This document shows positions 11,628 through 23,449 of a DNA stretch of 64,000 bases, in pieces (the first letter of the stretch is position 1; each line of letters starts with the position of its first letter). The position numbers and the translations under genes are program-made. Source of the stretch: Blasia pusilla (lineage: Eukaryota > Marchantiophyta > Marchantiopsida > Blasiales); the NCBI GenBank assembly GCA_050084515.1, contig CM114274.1:18972001-19036000 (forward strand), given 5' to 3'. The notes under the pieces are model-generated. The model saw nothing but the letters and a program-made list of their open reading frames with translations, searched no databases and was not told the origin of the DNA.

Positions 11628-11817
11628 AGGGGAGCAATCGAGTTCTGTTGTTCGAGACGGGGTTGCACCATAGCAACCAACAACACCCACGCCAAAGAGT
11701 CCTACCGTAGTCACGATGGAGACTTTGGGGCCAGATATGGGCCCTAAGTTGACAGGAGGAGAGTGGCGCCGGATAAACTAGTTCCTTGGCAGTTATAAGA
11801 GCTGTTTTGCATTTAGC

Positions 11818-13250
11818 ATGAATGATTTGGGTACGCTGAAGGATCCAGGGATCCGCATTGAGTTGTCGAGTGATACGTTGATCTTCGGACGACCCTATAG
11901 GTACAGTGACATGGAGAGGGCTCTGATTCAGAGTAGGATCGAGGACTTGGTTGGAGCAAGACTAGTGGAGATGTCGCATAGAGAATATGCATCTGCCACT
12001 GTCATGCCCGCCAAGAAGGATGTGCATGGCAAATGGATGGATAGGTGGATGTATGGAGATTACCGACCTATCAATCGGCAGACGAAGTCCGATAGGTATG
12101 CCATGCACACCCCTGAGGAGATTTTTGATGCTATTGGGCATGCAAAGGTCTTCAATTTGCTAGATCTAGCTGCCTATCATATTGGAGGACAGGCAGAAGA
12201 TGGCATTTTGGGGCATCGATCCTCCCGAGAAGGATTGCTTGTACGAGTGGCGGTTCTTACCATTTTGGTTAAAGTACGCCCTGGTTGAGTTTCAGAGGGT
12301 CATGGATAGGATCTTGGCATGTCTAGATTTTGATAGGTGTTATATTGATGACATCGTAGTCTTTAGCGCCACGGTTGAGGAGCATGAGCGACATCTAGAG
12401 GAGGTATTTTGATGATTGCAGTTACATGGGCTGAAGCTATATAGAGGCAAATGCAAGTTCTTCTACGACCAGATTGAGTACCTAGGTCATACGATATATC
12501 CAAAGGGCCTTGGCGTGCAGCAGACAAAGGTAGAGGCTATTTCACGCATTCCATGTCCTACAAATGTGAGTTGAGTTTGTGCAGTCATGGGATTGGTGAA
12601 CTTCTATCAACGGTACGTCAAGGGTTTCATTTTGATTGCAAAGCCGCTGACCTTGCTGACCAAGGTGGATCAAGAGTGGCACTGGGGGGATGAGTAGTAG
12701 AGAGCATTCTAGATGCTCAAGGACCGATTGACGTCCGCACCCATATTGAGGAGACCGATCAAGGGACATCCTTTCCAATTGCATACCAATTGGATTTTGT
12801 TGGGGCTTGGAGCCGTGCTCACTTTGCATGACGATGATGGTAGAGAGTCCTAGTGGCTTACGCTAGTCACTCAAACAACGCTGCAGAGGCGAAGTATAGC
12901 TCGTATGAGGGTGAGTGTTCGGCTGTAGTATGGGTTGTTGCACATTTTAGGTGTTCTCTATTCGGAAACCTCTTCACCATCAGTACTGATCATCAGCCAC
13001 TTAAGTGGTTGATGGAGTTCCACAAGCTTACGGGGAAGCTTGCGAGGTGGGCTCTTTTGTTGCAGGAGTATGACTTCCACGTGGTGCATAGACTTGGGAC
13101 GCTCAACCAGGATGCATATGGTTTGAGCCATAACCCATGCCCGAGTCAACGAGATGCAACTAGAGCTCGTTGGCATGGAGAGAGTCATGAGGAGTTGGTG
13201 CCAAGATGGCACACGCCAGCCTATCTGGGCTTGTTGGCTATGGAGAGTCA
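11818..13250 (+). pseudogene. Gypsy A reverse transcriptase and RNase H
   Basis: RT blocks: GRPYRYSDMERALIQ, GDYRPINRQTKSDRY, NLLDLAAYH (motif A Asp kept), FLPFWLKYALVEFQRVMDRIL and CYIDDIVVFS (motif C DD kept). A short stretch just after motif A is deleted compared with copy B. A TGA at 12410 replaces the Arg codon that copy B still has. RNase H from about 12850 shows YASHSNNAAEAKYSSYEGEC, DHQPLKWLMEF and LNQDAYGLSHNPCP. Family is Ty3/Gypsy. Confidence 0.92.
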
Positions 13251-13519
13251 TATTGTTGAGACTTCGATGGCGAGGTATGATGGAGAGTCCTTAGATCTAG
13301 AGGTCGGTGAGGAGACAAAAGGTGGCGGAGATATTCACGACGATGGAGTAGTTTTGGAGTACCTGCGCACTGGTAGTGTCGTGAGCACAGTGGATGCTAG
13401 AGAGTGGGATCGGATCCTACAGCAAGCCAGAAAATTCCGGTGGAAGGGGATTCATGTGTTGCAAGTTTTGGAGGGTGGTAGAGTGCGTGTAGTGCCTCAT
13501 CCTTCGCAGAGAGCACGTT

Positions 13520-14059
13520 TGGTTCGTCATGCCCACGAGGAGTTGGGTCATTTTGGAGTGAAGTGGAGATATAGCTTGCTCCAGATACAGTAGTGGTGGC
13601 GAGGCAAGCAGACTAACGTTCAGCAGTTTGTTGCTAAGTGCATGGTGTGTGATAGGGTCCGAGCATCGTTTAATGCTCCGACTCCATAATTGAAGCCACT
13701 TCCAATCATGGGTTTAGGTTATAGACGGAGTTTGGATTTTGCACGACTTTTACCTTTGACGGTGCCCCATAGTCGTTATGTGTGGGTGATGGTCGAGCAC
13801 TTCTCGAAGTGGATAGAGTTGGTTGCATTTCCTGACAAAGCGAGTAAGGGAGTAGAGCATGCCTTCCTAGATTGAGTGCTGAGTCATTACGGCGTACGAG
13901 TTGACGTGTTGACAGACCATGGTACGGAGTTTCGTTGGGAGTTTCAAGCCTTGTGTGATCAGGCGCTGATCGACCACCGTACCACTTTGTGAGATCATCT
14001 TGAGGCGGATGGACTAGCAAAGAGGGTTGTGCAAACGGCAAAGAGAGGATTGGGCAAGT
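13520..14059 (+). pseudogene. Gypsy A integrase, N-terminal and core part
   Basis: The zinc-binding HHCC domain is complete in residues (HAHEELGHFG and CMVCDRV). The core has RSLDFAR (first Asp) and DVLTDHGTEF (second Asp). The catalytic Glu is Lys (LAKRVVQT), a G-to-A change compared with copy B. Stops are at 13591, 13687, 13873 and 13990. The Copia element enters at 14060. Confidence 0.88.
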
Positions 14060-14371
14060 TGTGGAAAATTGCTAAAGAAGCATAACTGGTGGGAAACGGC
14101 TCTCACACTCATATACCACCATGGAGAACAAATTTTGCAATGAGAGAATGAGCGGAGGTTCGTCCCCTTCTCAATTATATAGGGTATGTACAAGCAATCC
14201 TAACCCTAACCTTAATCATAGTCTCGAGTTAAACTAATTATGATTAACTAACCCTTGTTAAGATAATCGCGCTTAACTGACTAACCAAGATTATGCTTCC
14301 CTACTTCGTGTGAGTACCAAATGTAGCAGTTCAGATGTTTCATGAGCTTGATTGTAACTCAATCTTCAGTA
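14060..14371 (-). repeat. Copia 3' LTR (left copy)
   Basis: About 312 bp, TGTGGAAAAT at the left, and CTCAATCTTCAGTA at the right next to a pyrimidine-rich stretch that is the polypurine tract of the minus-strand element. Confidence 0.92.
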
Positions 14372-17300
14372 CTTCCCCCTTCCCCTCAAGGTCATATCGA
14401 TATCTCTAATTGCTAAATCATTTCTAAACATCTCAAACTTATCTCTAGACAATGCCTTTGTAAAGATGTCAGCAATTTGTTGATCTGTACCTATATACAC
14501 AAGATCAATTTCTCCGGCAAGCACTTTCCCTCTGATAAAATGATAGTGCACCTCAACATGTTGTGTACGAGCATGAAACACATGGTTATTAGCAAGCTTG
14601 ATGCTACTAATATTGTCTGCATATATTACACTACGTCCTAAGTTACGAACACCAATCTCAACAAGTAATCGATGAAGCCACATTGCCTCACATGCTGCAT
14701 TGGTTGCTCTCTGTACTCGGCCTCTGTTGAAGATAAAGCAACAGTAGGTTGCTTCTTTGAAGCCCAACTTATAGTTGCGCTTCCCAAAGTAAATGAATAA
14801 CCAGATGTGGAGTGTCGATCAAACACTCTACCTGCCCAATCAACATCTGTGAATCCCTGTAATTGAAAACTTGGAGAAGGTTCAAATTGAAGCCCGAATT
14901 AAACAGAGAATTTCACATACCGCATAATTCTTCCACAACATCAAGGTGAGGTTTTCGAGGTGCTTGCATAAATTGGCTTTCTAGGCCAACAACATAGCTC
15001 AAATCTTGCATGGTTATAGTTAGATAGATCAAAGTTCCAACCATGTGCTTGTAGGTATTAGAATCTGCAAGCAACTCTCATTCATCCAATCTAGTCCAAC
15101 GGTGAAGAGATTGGCTTACAAGCCGTTATTCCATATTTTGAAAGCATATGAGGATATATTGTCGTTGTAGTAATCACATGCTCTCTCCAACCTTGTAAAA
15201 TTCAACACCAAAGAAATACTTGAGTTCTCCCAAGTCCTTCATATCAAATTCTGCTTGTAACTTCAGCTTAACTTGTTGTACCATTTCTTCAGTACTCCCA
15301 GTAATCACGAGATTCTCAACATACAACACAAGAGATTGTCAACATACAACACAAAGATAATCGTATGATCTTGTCCTCTCAAGACATATAATGAGGAGTT
15401 AGAATCACATACCCTAAAACCCAACTCTTGTAGGACGTATGTCATCTTGCCATACCAAGCTCTTGGAGCTTGTTTGAGCTTGTATAGAGCTTTCTTCAAC
15501 TTGCATACACGAAATGGAAACTTGGGATGCTTGTATCCAGGTGGTTGAGTCATATATATCTCCTCGTATAGATCTCCATTCAAGAAGGCATTCTTGACGT
15601 CCATGTGATGTAATCTCCACTTGTTACTTACAACAACTACAACCACTGTTCTCGTAGTCACCATCTTTGCAACAGGGCTAAAGGTTTCCTCATAATCAAC
15701 GCCATATTGTTGTGCATAGACCTTAGCCACCAATCTCGCTTTGTATATGTTAATTATACCATCTTGATTGCGCTTAATTTTGTAAACCCATTTGCAACCA
15801 ATAGCTTCCTTACCAGAAGGTATATCAACCAGCTCTCATGTCTGTTGATGTCTTAATGCAACAAGCTCTTCCTCCATAGCTTCAATCCATTCCACTTTAC
15901 TTGCAGCTTCTTCAAAACAACTCGGCTCCTGTTCTTGAAGGGTAGTCATCATGTATGTATGATGTGTAGCAAGTAAACCTTCATTTATGAATCTATGAAC
16001 TCAATGTGTATTTCTACTTGATCTACAAAATTGTTGTTGAGAGGTAGATGCCTCAGGCACCTGACTCAAGCTCTAACTAGTGTCAACAGACTGAATACGT
16101 ACACTTCTCGTCCATGGACTCACAGATTTAACTGACGAATCTAGGACCTCCCCTAATCCTACACTAGTACTTGGGGAATTTGAAGGCAATTTTTGTTGGT
16201 TTACAGTCATATTCTCCCCTCAAGAGACAAGTTTAGAGGTGGAATAGGCTCAGATGCAGCATACCACGACTTCAGCTCATCAAAGACAACATCGCGACTA
16301 ATAATAAGCTGCCTAGATGATGAAATATAGCACTTAAATCCCTTAGTTCCATCAGCGTAGCCAATGAATATACATCTTTCCGATTTGGGGTCTAATTTCT
16401 AACGTCTTTCAAAAGGAATATGAGCAGAACAAATACAACCAAATACTTTCAGAAAGGAAAAATCATGTTTACTTCCTGTGAAGACTTCGAATGGAGTCTT
16501 ATCATGAACTCCTGTTGTTGGAGTTCGGTTGATTAAGAAGACATACGCTACAGCCTCTGCCCAATACACCTTAGGCATGTTCTTTTCATTCAGCATAGCT
16601 CGTGCCACTTCACCAATATGTCGATTCTTCCTTTCAACCACTCCATTTTGTTGTGCAGTGTAACGGCAAGTCATTTGACGTTGGATGCAATTCTAACATA
16701 AATAGTCATTAAACTCTATTGAAAAATACGCTCCTCCTCTATTACAACGCAATTTCATAATGTGATCTCTAGTCTGCTTCTCTACTAGAACTATGAATGT
16801 TTAGAACATTGAGAATACCTCTAACTTGGCTTTTAGAAAGTATACTCATATAAACCTAGAGAAGTCATCAATAAATGAAACAAAGTACTCGCAACCACTA
16901 AGGCTATGTTGTGATGTTGTCCACACATCACTATGGATTAACTCCAATATCTTGGATGCTCTTCTATCTTGCTTCGGAAAAGGAAATCTAGCTTGTTTTT
17001 CAAATTGGCAAGCAGGATATATCTCTAACGTAGCAGGACTCGCTTATTTAGGAAGTCCTATTACTATATTAGATGATGAAAGACTCTGTAATCTTTAAAG
17101 ATTCATATGTCCAATTCTTTTATGCCACACATTTAGATGTGTGACTTGTTGGCCAATTTGATCATACATTGCAGTTTGAATCTCTAGCATAGAAACATCT
17201 AATTTGAATATTCTGCCAGATCTAGTTCTTTTGGCTGTCGTAGTCTGGTCATCCATTGTTTCAATGAAATAACCATCTGTGTTAAAACTTCACTTGATAA

Positions 17301-18564
17301 CCATGTTCTACTATTTTTCCTACAGAGATCAAGTTTCTTGTAATGGTAGGAACATAGAGAATATTTCCAAGAGCACAAAGACCATATGATGCTATTGGAA
17401 CTTTACCGGTATGCGTGAAATAATGTTGAGTGTCATCTCCTATGAGCACAATTGTAGATCTTTCAGCGACACCAAACTACTGAACCATTTAGCTTGTGAG
17501 GTCATAATTTGATGAACCAGAGTCAATGTACCAATCTGTTGTCGAGTCTTTCTTGACCATTGCTCCCATATGATGAGTCATGATCAAAAGATGCTCCGTT
17601 TGTAAATGTTGTTGTTCTTGGTATTGCCCTTGGTGCTGTTGCTCCATATTTTTTTCTTGCTGTAAGGTTCCCGTTCTCATATCTGCCTTCTTCTTGAAGC
17701 AAAACTTTGCATAGTGACCCCTTATCCCATATTAATTGCAAGATTCAAGGACCCTCTACTGTCGACCTCGACTCCAACGGTTTCCACCATCGCCACCTTG
17801 TAATTGTGTCTGGTACTGGTTTGTTGTTGATTGAGTGATGTTATATTGATTGCCTCTTCCTCCATATGCTTGATATCCACCACAACCACGGAAGCTTCTG
17901 CCACGACCCTTGCCTCTATTGATCCATAACCTGCAAATAGCGCACTCTCGTGCAAACTAGACGAGCTACTGCTGCCTACTAGACCCATCTCTTCACAAAT
18001 TAACGGTGGGACTAATACTTGAAAGGTTGGATACTTCTCTCTCACAGAGATAGAGGTCTCAAAGGACTTTTAATCTTTTGGAAGGCCTTGAAGAGTGAAC
18101 AAAATCAAATCATCATCTTCTACTATCACTCCAATGTTATTCAACTAATCAACAATATGTTTGATACTCAAAATATAATTATTGATGCTCTACGATCCTT
18201 TCCTCATTTTGTTCAATTACTGTTTCAATTGAAGCTTTCTGGCCTTTGTAGATATTTGGAACAGCTTTTCCAATACATCCGAGGTTTCCTTCGGAGTATC
18301 AACATCTTGAATATGACCTATCATTCGCGAATTGATCGTTATTGAAATGTAGTGGATTACTGGCGTTACGTCTTTGTTCCACGCACGAACATTCAAGTCT
18401 GTTGAGTCACCTTCTGGCTTGGCCTCATCACCTGTGACAAGCTCCCATAGTTCTTGACCCATGAGAATTTTTTTTATGCGAAACTTACAGACATTGTAAT
18501 TCTGCTTATCTAGCTTCTCGCTTGTGATTGTTGTTGAGGAATATTCCATGACGAACGATTTCAC
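14372..18564 (-). pseudogene. Copia gag-pol polyprotein, decayed
   Basis: Read from right to left. Gag of the UBN2 type is at 18564-18217 (KLDKQNYNVCKFRIKKIL, ELWELVTGDE). A linker and zinc-knuckle region follows. The protease is WYIDSGSSNYDLTS near 17530-17490, with Asp-Ser-Gly kept. The integrase core end is at 16674-16399 (TAQQNGVVERKNRHI, YWAEAVAYVFLINRTPT). RT is at 15733-15305 (YGVDYEETFSPVAKM, HHMDVKNAFLNGDLYEEIYM, QAPRAWYGKM, LYVDNLL). RNase H is at 14826-14375 (HSTSGYSFTLGSA, ADNISSIKLANN, ADIFTKALSRDKF). Frameshifts near 14710 and elsewhere, and several stops, make it non-functional. Compare the open copy at 1-1050. Confidence 0.92.
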
Positions 18565-19061
18565 TCAAAAAAATGTAATTTCATGCTCTCCACTGGTCCA
18601 ATTGAAGCATAGACCACTCCTACATAAAAGTCGACTTGAAATTTTCCAAAATCAGCTGCATGAAAGAACTAATCGAAATTGGTCTGTAGAGAGCAAACTA
18701 CACAACTTTTCTTCACTAATTGCACTTTCCTACATTGAAATTGCTACTGCAGGAGCTCAGAATGTCAAAATCAAACAATTTTGGATACATTGGAAAGCTC
18801 TCGACAAGCTCTAAAAGATGGCTGACATTAGCCTATGGCATCATTTTAGCCACTATGGACCCGGATGGCTAAATCGATCGGGAAAGCCCTAAAAAATGCC
18901 TCCAAAGTTTGATCACCGTCAAAGCTCTACCTGAAATCTGCATCCACTGAGCTTTGAACAAAATTTCCTTCTCCCAAACTGAAAATTTTCCTTCTCTTGC
19001 CTCTCTTGTCTCCTCAAATATCAAGAATTTCAAGTGATGTTCTCGTGTCGCTCTAATATCA

Positions 19062-19374
19062 TGTGGAAAACTGCTAAAGAAGCATAACTAGTGGGAAACG
19101 GCTCTCACACTCACACACCACCATGGAGAACAAAATTTGCAATGAGAGAATGAGTGGAGGTTGGTCCCCTTCTCAATTATATAGGGTATGTACAAGCAAC
19201 CCTAACCCTAATCTTAACCATAGTCTCGAGTTAGACTAACTGTGATTAATTAACCCTAGTTAAGATAATCGCGCTTAACTGACTAACCAAGATTAAGCTT
19301 CCCTACTTCGTGTCAGTACCAAATATAGCAGTTCAAGTGCTTTCATGAGCTTGACTGTAACTCAATCTTTAATA
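19062..19374 (-). repeat. Copia 5' LTR (right copy)
   Basis: About 313 bp, closely similar to 14060-14371 and to 1038-1349. It begins TGTGGAAAAC and ends CTTTAATA on the + strand. Confidence 0.92.
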
Positions 19375-19379
19375 TAAGT

Positions 19380-19900
19380 ATGGCTTGTAGAGAGGTTACC
19401 TAGGAGACTAGGACCTCTAGTTGGCGTGGTTGGCGATGGGATACAGATTCAACAAGCAGACATCCTTAGCATCTTTCTCACTACACTTGCTACTTTATGG
19501 CCGAGAGCCAGATTTACCTATGGCCATTTGTCAAGATGTTGGTAAGGTGTTGAACCTTGATGACCCTGATGTATGGATGCAAGCACGTCCTTAGAGGGCT
19601 GAGTTGTTTCGGAGAGTGATGCCCATGGCGTTTGAGAACTTGGCGATTGCGCAACATCAGGATACGTTGAGGTATGCGACTATTTGGGGAGGTGGTTATT
19701 GACCTACTATTCGAAGGTTTCATGAGGGAGACAACATCCATGACGTTGGATGTGACTGCAGGACACACTATCTTGAGAGTGCGTGAGGTTTTTCCATCTC
19801 GTGTTCTCTTATTGGAGGGACGCGATGGTATGGTTTGGAAGGATCATGTGTGTAAATATCCGCCACGCCACCTTCCTAACATTGACGGTACAGTTGATCC
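19380..19900 (+). pseudogene. Gypsy A integrase C-terminal part
   Basis: It resumes the integrase after the Copia and its TAAGT duplication. Matches to copy B include YRFNKQTSLASFSLHLLLYGREPD-like sequence near 19440-19515, DPDVWMQA, and the GPF/Y-like barrel VLLLEGRDGMVWKDHVCKY near 19800-19860. Stops and one or more frameshifts are present. Confidence 0.85.
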
Positions 19901-19914
19901 AAGCTTAGCAGTAG

Positions 19915-20044
19915 TTTCTGCAGGCTTGCGATGTATGTTGTGTGCTTCCGCCCGTGATGCAGCCACGATGCTAGTCTGTGATGGATGTTTGAGGGGATGG
20001 CATATGGCATGTCTGACGTCACCTCTCACTAGGGTTCCTCAATG
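19915..20044 (+). pseudogene. PHD finger at the end of Gypsy A
   Basis: The chain GLRCMLCASA, then LVCDGCLRGWHMACL, then PLTRVPQ gives C-x2-C, C-x2-C, H-x2-C in PHD order (Cys4-His-Cys3). A TGA at 20043 ends it before the last Cys pair. Beyond the stop, the codon that is Cys in copy B is Tyr. PHD fingers read histone H3 tails; here it would sit at the integrase C-terminus, where chromoviruses carry a chromodomain. Confidence 0.85.
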
Positions 20045-20374
20045 ATGATGGATATATCTCATATATACATAGAGTAGGTAGTTCTATATTCCAACTTGTA
20101 TTTGTGATATGGATGACAAGAAGGCGACTAACGATGGGGCCACATGAGCACCCGGCCTTTTTGCTCTTAGCGTCCGAGATATGGTAGGTAGGGATAGATG
20201 GCTATCTGGAGTTAGAGGGATCTAACCACCAGCTAGGGGGGCGATTGGAGATATTTTTGTACTTCTTGTCTCGTTGTTTGGATGCCATGAGTTAGCATGG
20301 GATAGTGTGTGTTTGTGTGTATCTTAGTTGACAGCGATGTATGTTGTGTAGCAATGTGAATGCGCACAATAACT

Positions 20375-20873
20375 ATCACGACTTTTAGGATAGATTGGCG
20401 AGATCTAGAAGAGCGCCTTCAAAGATACTCGCGGACAGCCTCAGGAGGTTGAGGATGACGTGTTGAGGCCACGAAAAACCTGAGAGAGCAGGTTTCCCCT
20501 TCGTTGCGGCTCAATTGGAGCTATATAGAGAAACTTACTATTTCGAGTAAGTTTCCATTTGGAGTATAGTTGACTTTACACTTTGGGAAGTGGCCCTTGA
20601 CCCACTATAGCAGGTCAAGAGCCAAGGAAGTGACCTGTGAGCATAGATTACCGAGGAGAGAGCTTGGGAGAGAGTAGGGGGTTTACCTCCAAGAGAGAGA
20701 GATTGAGAGCTCATTCTCTCTTTGTTGAATCTCTTCGCATGAGGCGGCGGAGCTATGGACTTCTTTGGCTTGTGTGTGTAACCCAAGCCTCTCATTAGGA
20801 GAGTGGGTTTGGTTTAAGATGAGAGAGAGTGAACATCATGGAGAGATGTTGAGAGAGATCTACTTGATTGAAT
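20375..20873 (+). repeat. 3' LTR of Gypsy copy A, truncated
   Basis: It starts TATCACGACTTTTAGG (TG changed to TA) and matches 5539-6056, then breaks off at CTACTTGATT. The sequence that follows (20876-20999) repeats the pre-LTR tail seen at 20248-20374, ending where an LTR would begin. Confidence 0.85.
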
Positions 20874-21025
20874 TAGAGATATTTTGGTACTTTTCGTCTC
20901 GTTGTTTGGATGCCATGAGTTAGCATGGGATCATGCATGTTTTTGTGTATATTCTTTGACAGAGATGCATATTGTGTAGTGATGTGTATACGCATGACAC
21001 ACATGTGGCCGTCCCATTTGTCCAA

Positions 21026-21290
21026 GGTTGCATGTGGAAAAAGTCCGTGTCCGCGGACATGTCCATGGACTTATGTCCGTCCTATTGAAGGACTTGTCTG
21101 TATGGGCCCCATCTTTCCCTTCTTTCTCATTCCCCTTACTTTCCTTCGTGTTCCATACTCCCCCATTTCTTCCTCCCTCATTGCTCCTCTCATCCTTGCC
21201 TTGCCTTCCATCATGGACTAAAAGTGTGGGTCCCACCTCTTGGAACTCATGTCCGTGGACATGTCCAGACTTGTCCATTTTTGTGCAACC
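21026..21290. mobile_element. Non-autonomous inverted-repeat element rich in GGACATGTCC
   Basis: It is bounded by GGTTGCATGTGG and the complement of GGTTGCACAAAA. Subterminal palindromic GGACATGTCC-like blocks occur near both ends, with a pyrimidine-rich centre. Related copies are at about 25056-25585 and 39787-40066. Open frames across it on both strands have no family features. The transposon class is not established. Confidence 0.45.
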
Positions 21291-21299
21291 ATGCATTTT

Positions 21300-22500
21300 T
21301 CCAATGGACCTCGTATGAGCCCTCAACCAAGACCCAAGTAAATGAGTAGTGGGTTGGAATCCAAGAATGACCTCCGAAATCCATTCTCTTGGACTTGGCT
21401 TGGGTTGCGCATCCCATCTCCAACCTCCCGATCCATTGCTTGCCCTTGGTTTGTCCCATGGCACCCTAAAGTGGGGTTTGGGTACACCTTTGGAGACCCT
21501 CCCCCTTACTAGTAGTTTTGGGGTTCTCTGCCCTCCCCCACATCTTTGGGAAAAGACTCCAACGCCGCTCCTTCTGGCCCTCAACCCAATTACCTATACA
21601 ATCATTTTGGGGCATTTTCTTCACCTCTTCTAGTGCGTTTAATGAAATCTTTTGTGCATTGGAACTGAATTTTTATAGGCTTTTCAGCGCCATCTTATTT
21701 GTCCCAAACGCATCTTGTATCTAAAAGTTATAGTCCAAAATACAATCAAAACCCCAAACGCTAGTGTGGTTCTCAACTAGATTCGACTTCTCTTAAGTCT
21801 CGGTTCAGGTTTGGTTCACGTTTCCTTAGTCGCAACCATATACAGATGAAATGCTCAACCTTGCTTGCGTATCATATATATCTTGTGTTTCCTTCAACAG
21901 ACCTCTCCAACGCGCAACCATCCGAGCATGAGTCTACTAGAGTTCTGATGTTCCGCTTGGCGCTTATTTGGTTATGAGGGTCGCAACACTCATCCCTCTT
22001 TAGAGGTTGATGCCCTCATCAACGCAAACCTTATAGATAATGTCAAGTCTTTTTCTGAAGCCGATCCTTATAATGACATCGAATTGCGTTGTGGTAGCTA
22101 ACATGCAATTCCTCTTTGGGCTTAAGTCTTGCTTGTTGCAAGCACCACTTAGAATTATTGAGCATCTTCTCTTCGATAAGCCTAGATTAGTTCCCTTGAA
22201 CTAACCTAACCCATCAAGTAAGCCAACTAGGTGTGCTACCTAAGACTTCACTTGCTCATAATAGGTAAGCATTTACAAGGCCTACAAGTTAACTAATTTT
22301 GGGTTGCTCTCCTATTCGATTTAGGCGCATCACTAAGTTCACACATGATATCACGAGTAAGATCATCCCAAGCCCCAAACAGAGTGATCTTCCCCATCGA
22401 CGCTAAGACGAGCCCAAGTGTTAGTCACCCAACACTTGGTCCTTTTCTAGGTGCTTATCCAAATACTCTTTGTCTCTCCTCTTGACTTACATCCTTTGCA
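21300..22500. other. Intergenic DNA, nothing recognised
   Basis: Moderately AT-rich sequence with scattered short open frames and no recognisable protein, RNA or LTR. Confidence 0.5.
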
Positions 22501-22744
22501 TATAAGGAACTACCAATTGTCAAGACAAATTGCATATACGAAAGACAAATTGCAACCGACCATTAGCATCGAATCTCCAAATCCATGCGTTCCTTTATTA
22601 CAAAGGTAGCATATTCTAGTTACAACACCCTTGGGCCCAAGCTTCCCATGGTCACAAGTCATGTCCCTAGCTACTCTATGTACTAACCAATGTGCTTCTC
22701 TTGCATCCATTTGAAGTCTCGTAACACCTCTTGCGGATGTTCCA

Positions 22745-23400
22745 CATCTGCCTCCATAAATTCAAGTCGCCTCCTTCACATGGTAGCTCTTCCACTTGAT
22801 CAAGTACTCGTACTTATTGGCCTTATGCCTCGAACGCAAAATGGTCTTCACCTTGAACTCCGGTTTCTTGATGAAATACCCGATTTGGTCTGAATACTTG
22901 CATTGGCCCGAGATGTACCTTATCTATAGGAAACTTCTTCAATAATGACACATGAAAATTTTGATGGATCTTGAACTCTTCTGGAAGCTCCAATGTATAA
23001 ACATCCTTAAACAGGTTTGCATTCATCACATATGGTCCAACATACTTGGCAGACAACTTTGCGGACAACTCTTTCGGAAGAGTGAGGTTCTTTCCACTCG
23101 ACCACGCTTGCTCCCCTTCTTGGAAACTCACTTGGCGTCGACTCTTGTTAGCATGCTTAACGTACCTTAGTTGAGCCTTTGCAAGACTCCTTCTTGCTCG
23201 CTCCTCTCGTTTTCACATCTCTGCTAACAAACTTTCTGCCGTTGCGTGTCAAGTGTATGACGATATAGTACCCTTCGAAAGGGCGTGGTCAAGAGGCCCT
23301 TTTGGTTTACGTTCATATGCCAAAAGAAACGAAGATTCTCTAGTTGAAGAATGCTTGGACAAGTTGTAATCGTAATATGCCATACGTAGTCCCTTGTGGT
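22745..23400 (-). pseudogene. Decayed chromodomain Gypsy: integrase C-terminus and chromodomain
   Basis: Read on the minus strand in more than one frame: an integrase segment (HSSTRESSFLLAYERKPKG, near 23350-23290), the GPF/Y barrel (KNLTLPKELSAKLSAKYVG, then ELPEEFKIHQNFHVSLLKKF, 23100-22920), and a chromodomain (FKVKTILRSRHKANKYEYL, then IKWKSYHVKEAT, 22862-22760). The expected Trp of the chromodomain is a TGA stop, again G to A. This is a chromovirus unrelated in detail to copies A-C, which have a PHD finger instead. LTRs were not found. Confidence 0.85.
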
Positions 23401-23449
23401 TGCAATGAACCATTGCAAACTACTCCTACTCATGAAAATTCCATACGCA

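Larger units (their letters stand above)
14060..19374 (-). mobile_element. Complete Copia element, minus strand, nested in Gypsy A integrase
   Basis: A 5.3 kb element bounded by LTRs at 14060-14371 and 19062-19374. The target duplication is CAAGT on the left (14055-14059) and TAAGT on the right (19375-19379), with one mismatch. The site is recovered by comparison with copy B near 62860, where the same GGCAAGTATGGC-like stretch is uninterrupted or nearly so. Inside, on the minus strand, are gag, zinc knuckle, protease, integrase, RT and RNase H remnants with frameshifts and stops. Confidence 0.93.
5539..20999 (+). mobile_element. Gypsy copy A with DNMT and PHD finger, interrupted by a Copia
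   Basis: Order on the + strand: 5' LTR (5539), GC-rich leader (6790-7970), conserved low-complexity leader (7970-8770), gag remnant, protease remnant, DNA methyltransferase, RT/RNase H, first part of the integrase, nested Copia (14060-19374), rest of the integrase, PHD finger, 3' LTR (20375-20873), and a second copy of the pre-LTR tail (20876-20999). Compared with copy B it lacks about 700 bp of gag near 9265, including the zinc knuckle, and about 400 bp near 9912, including the protease active site. Frameshifts and stops are many. It is non-autonomous and old. Confidence 0.88.

Noticed and set aside
20931-21584. Minus-strand frame of 217 codons
   Set aside because: It crosses the end of Gypsy A, a non-coding inverted-repeat element and its flank, and contains repeat-derived His/Gly-rich stretches. 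It is most likely chance.
22745-23400. Chromodomain Gypsy as a fourth copy of the DNMT family
   Set aside because: It ends in a chromodomain and its GPF/Y region differs from copies A-C, so it belongs to another Gypsy lineage.
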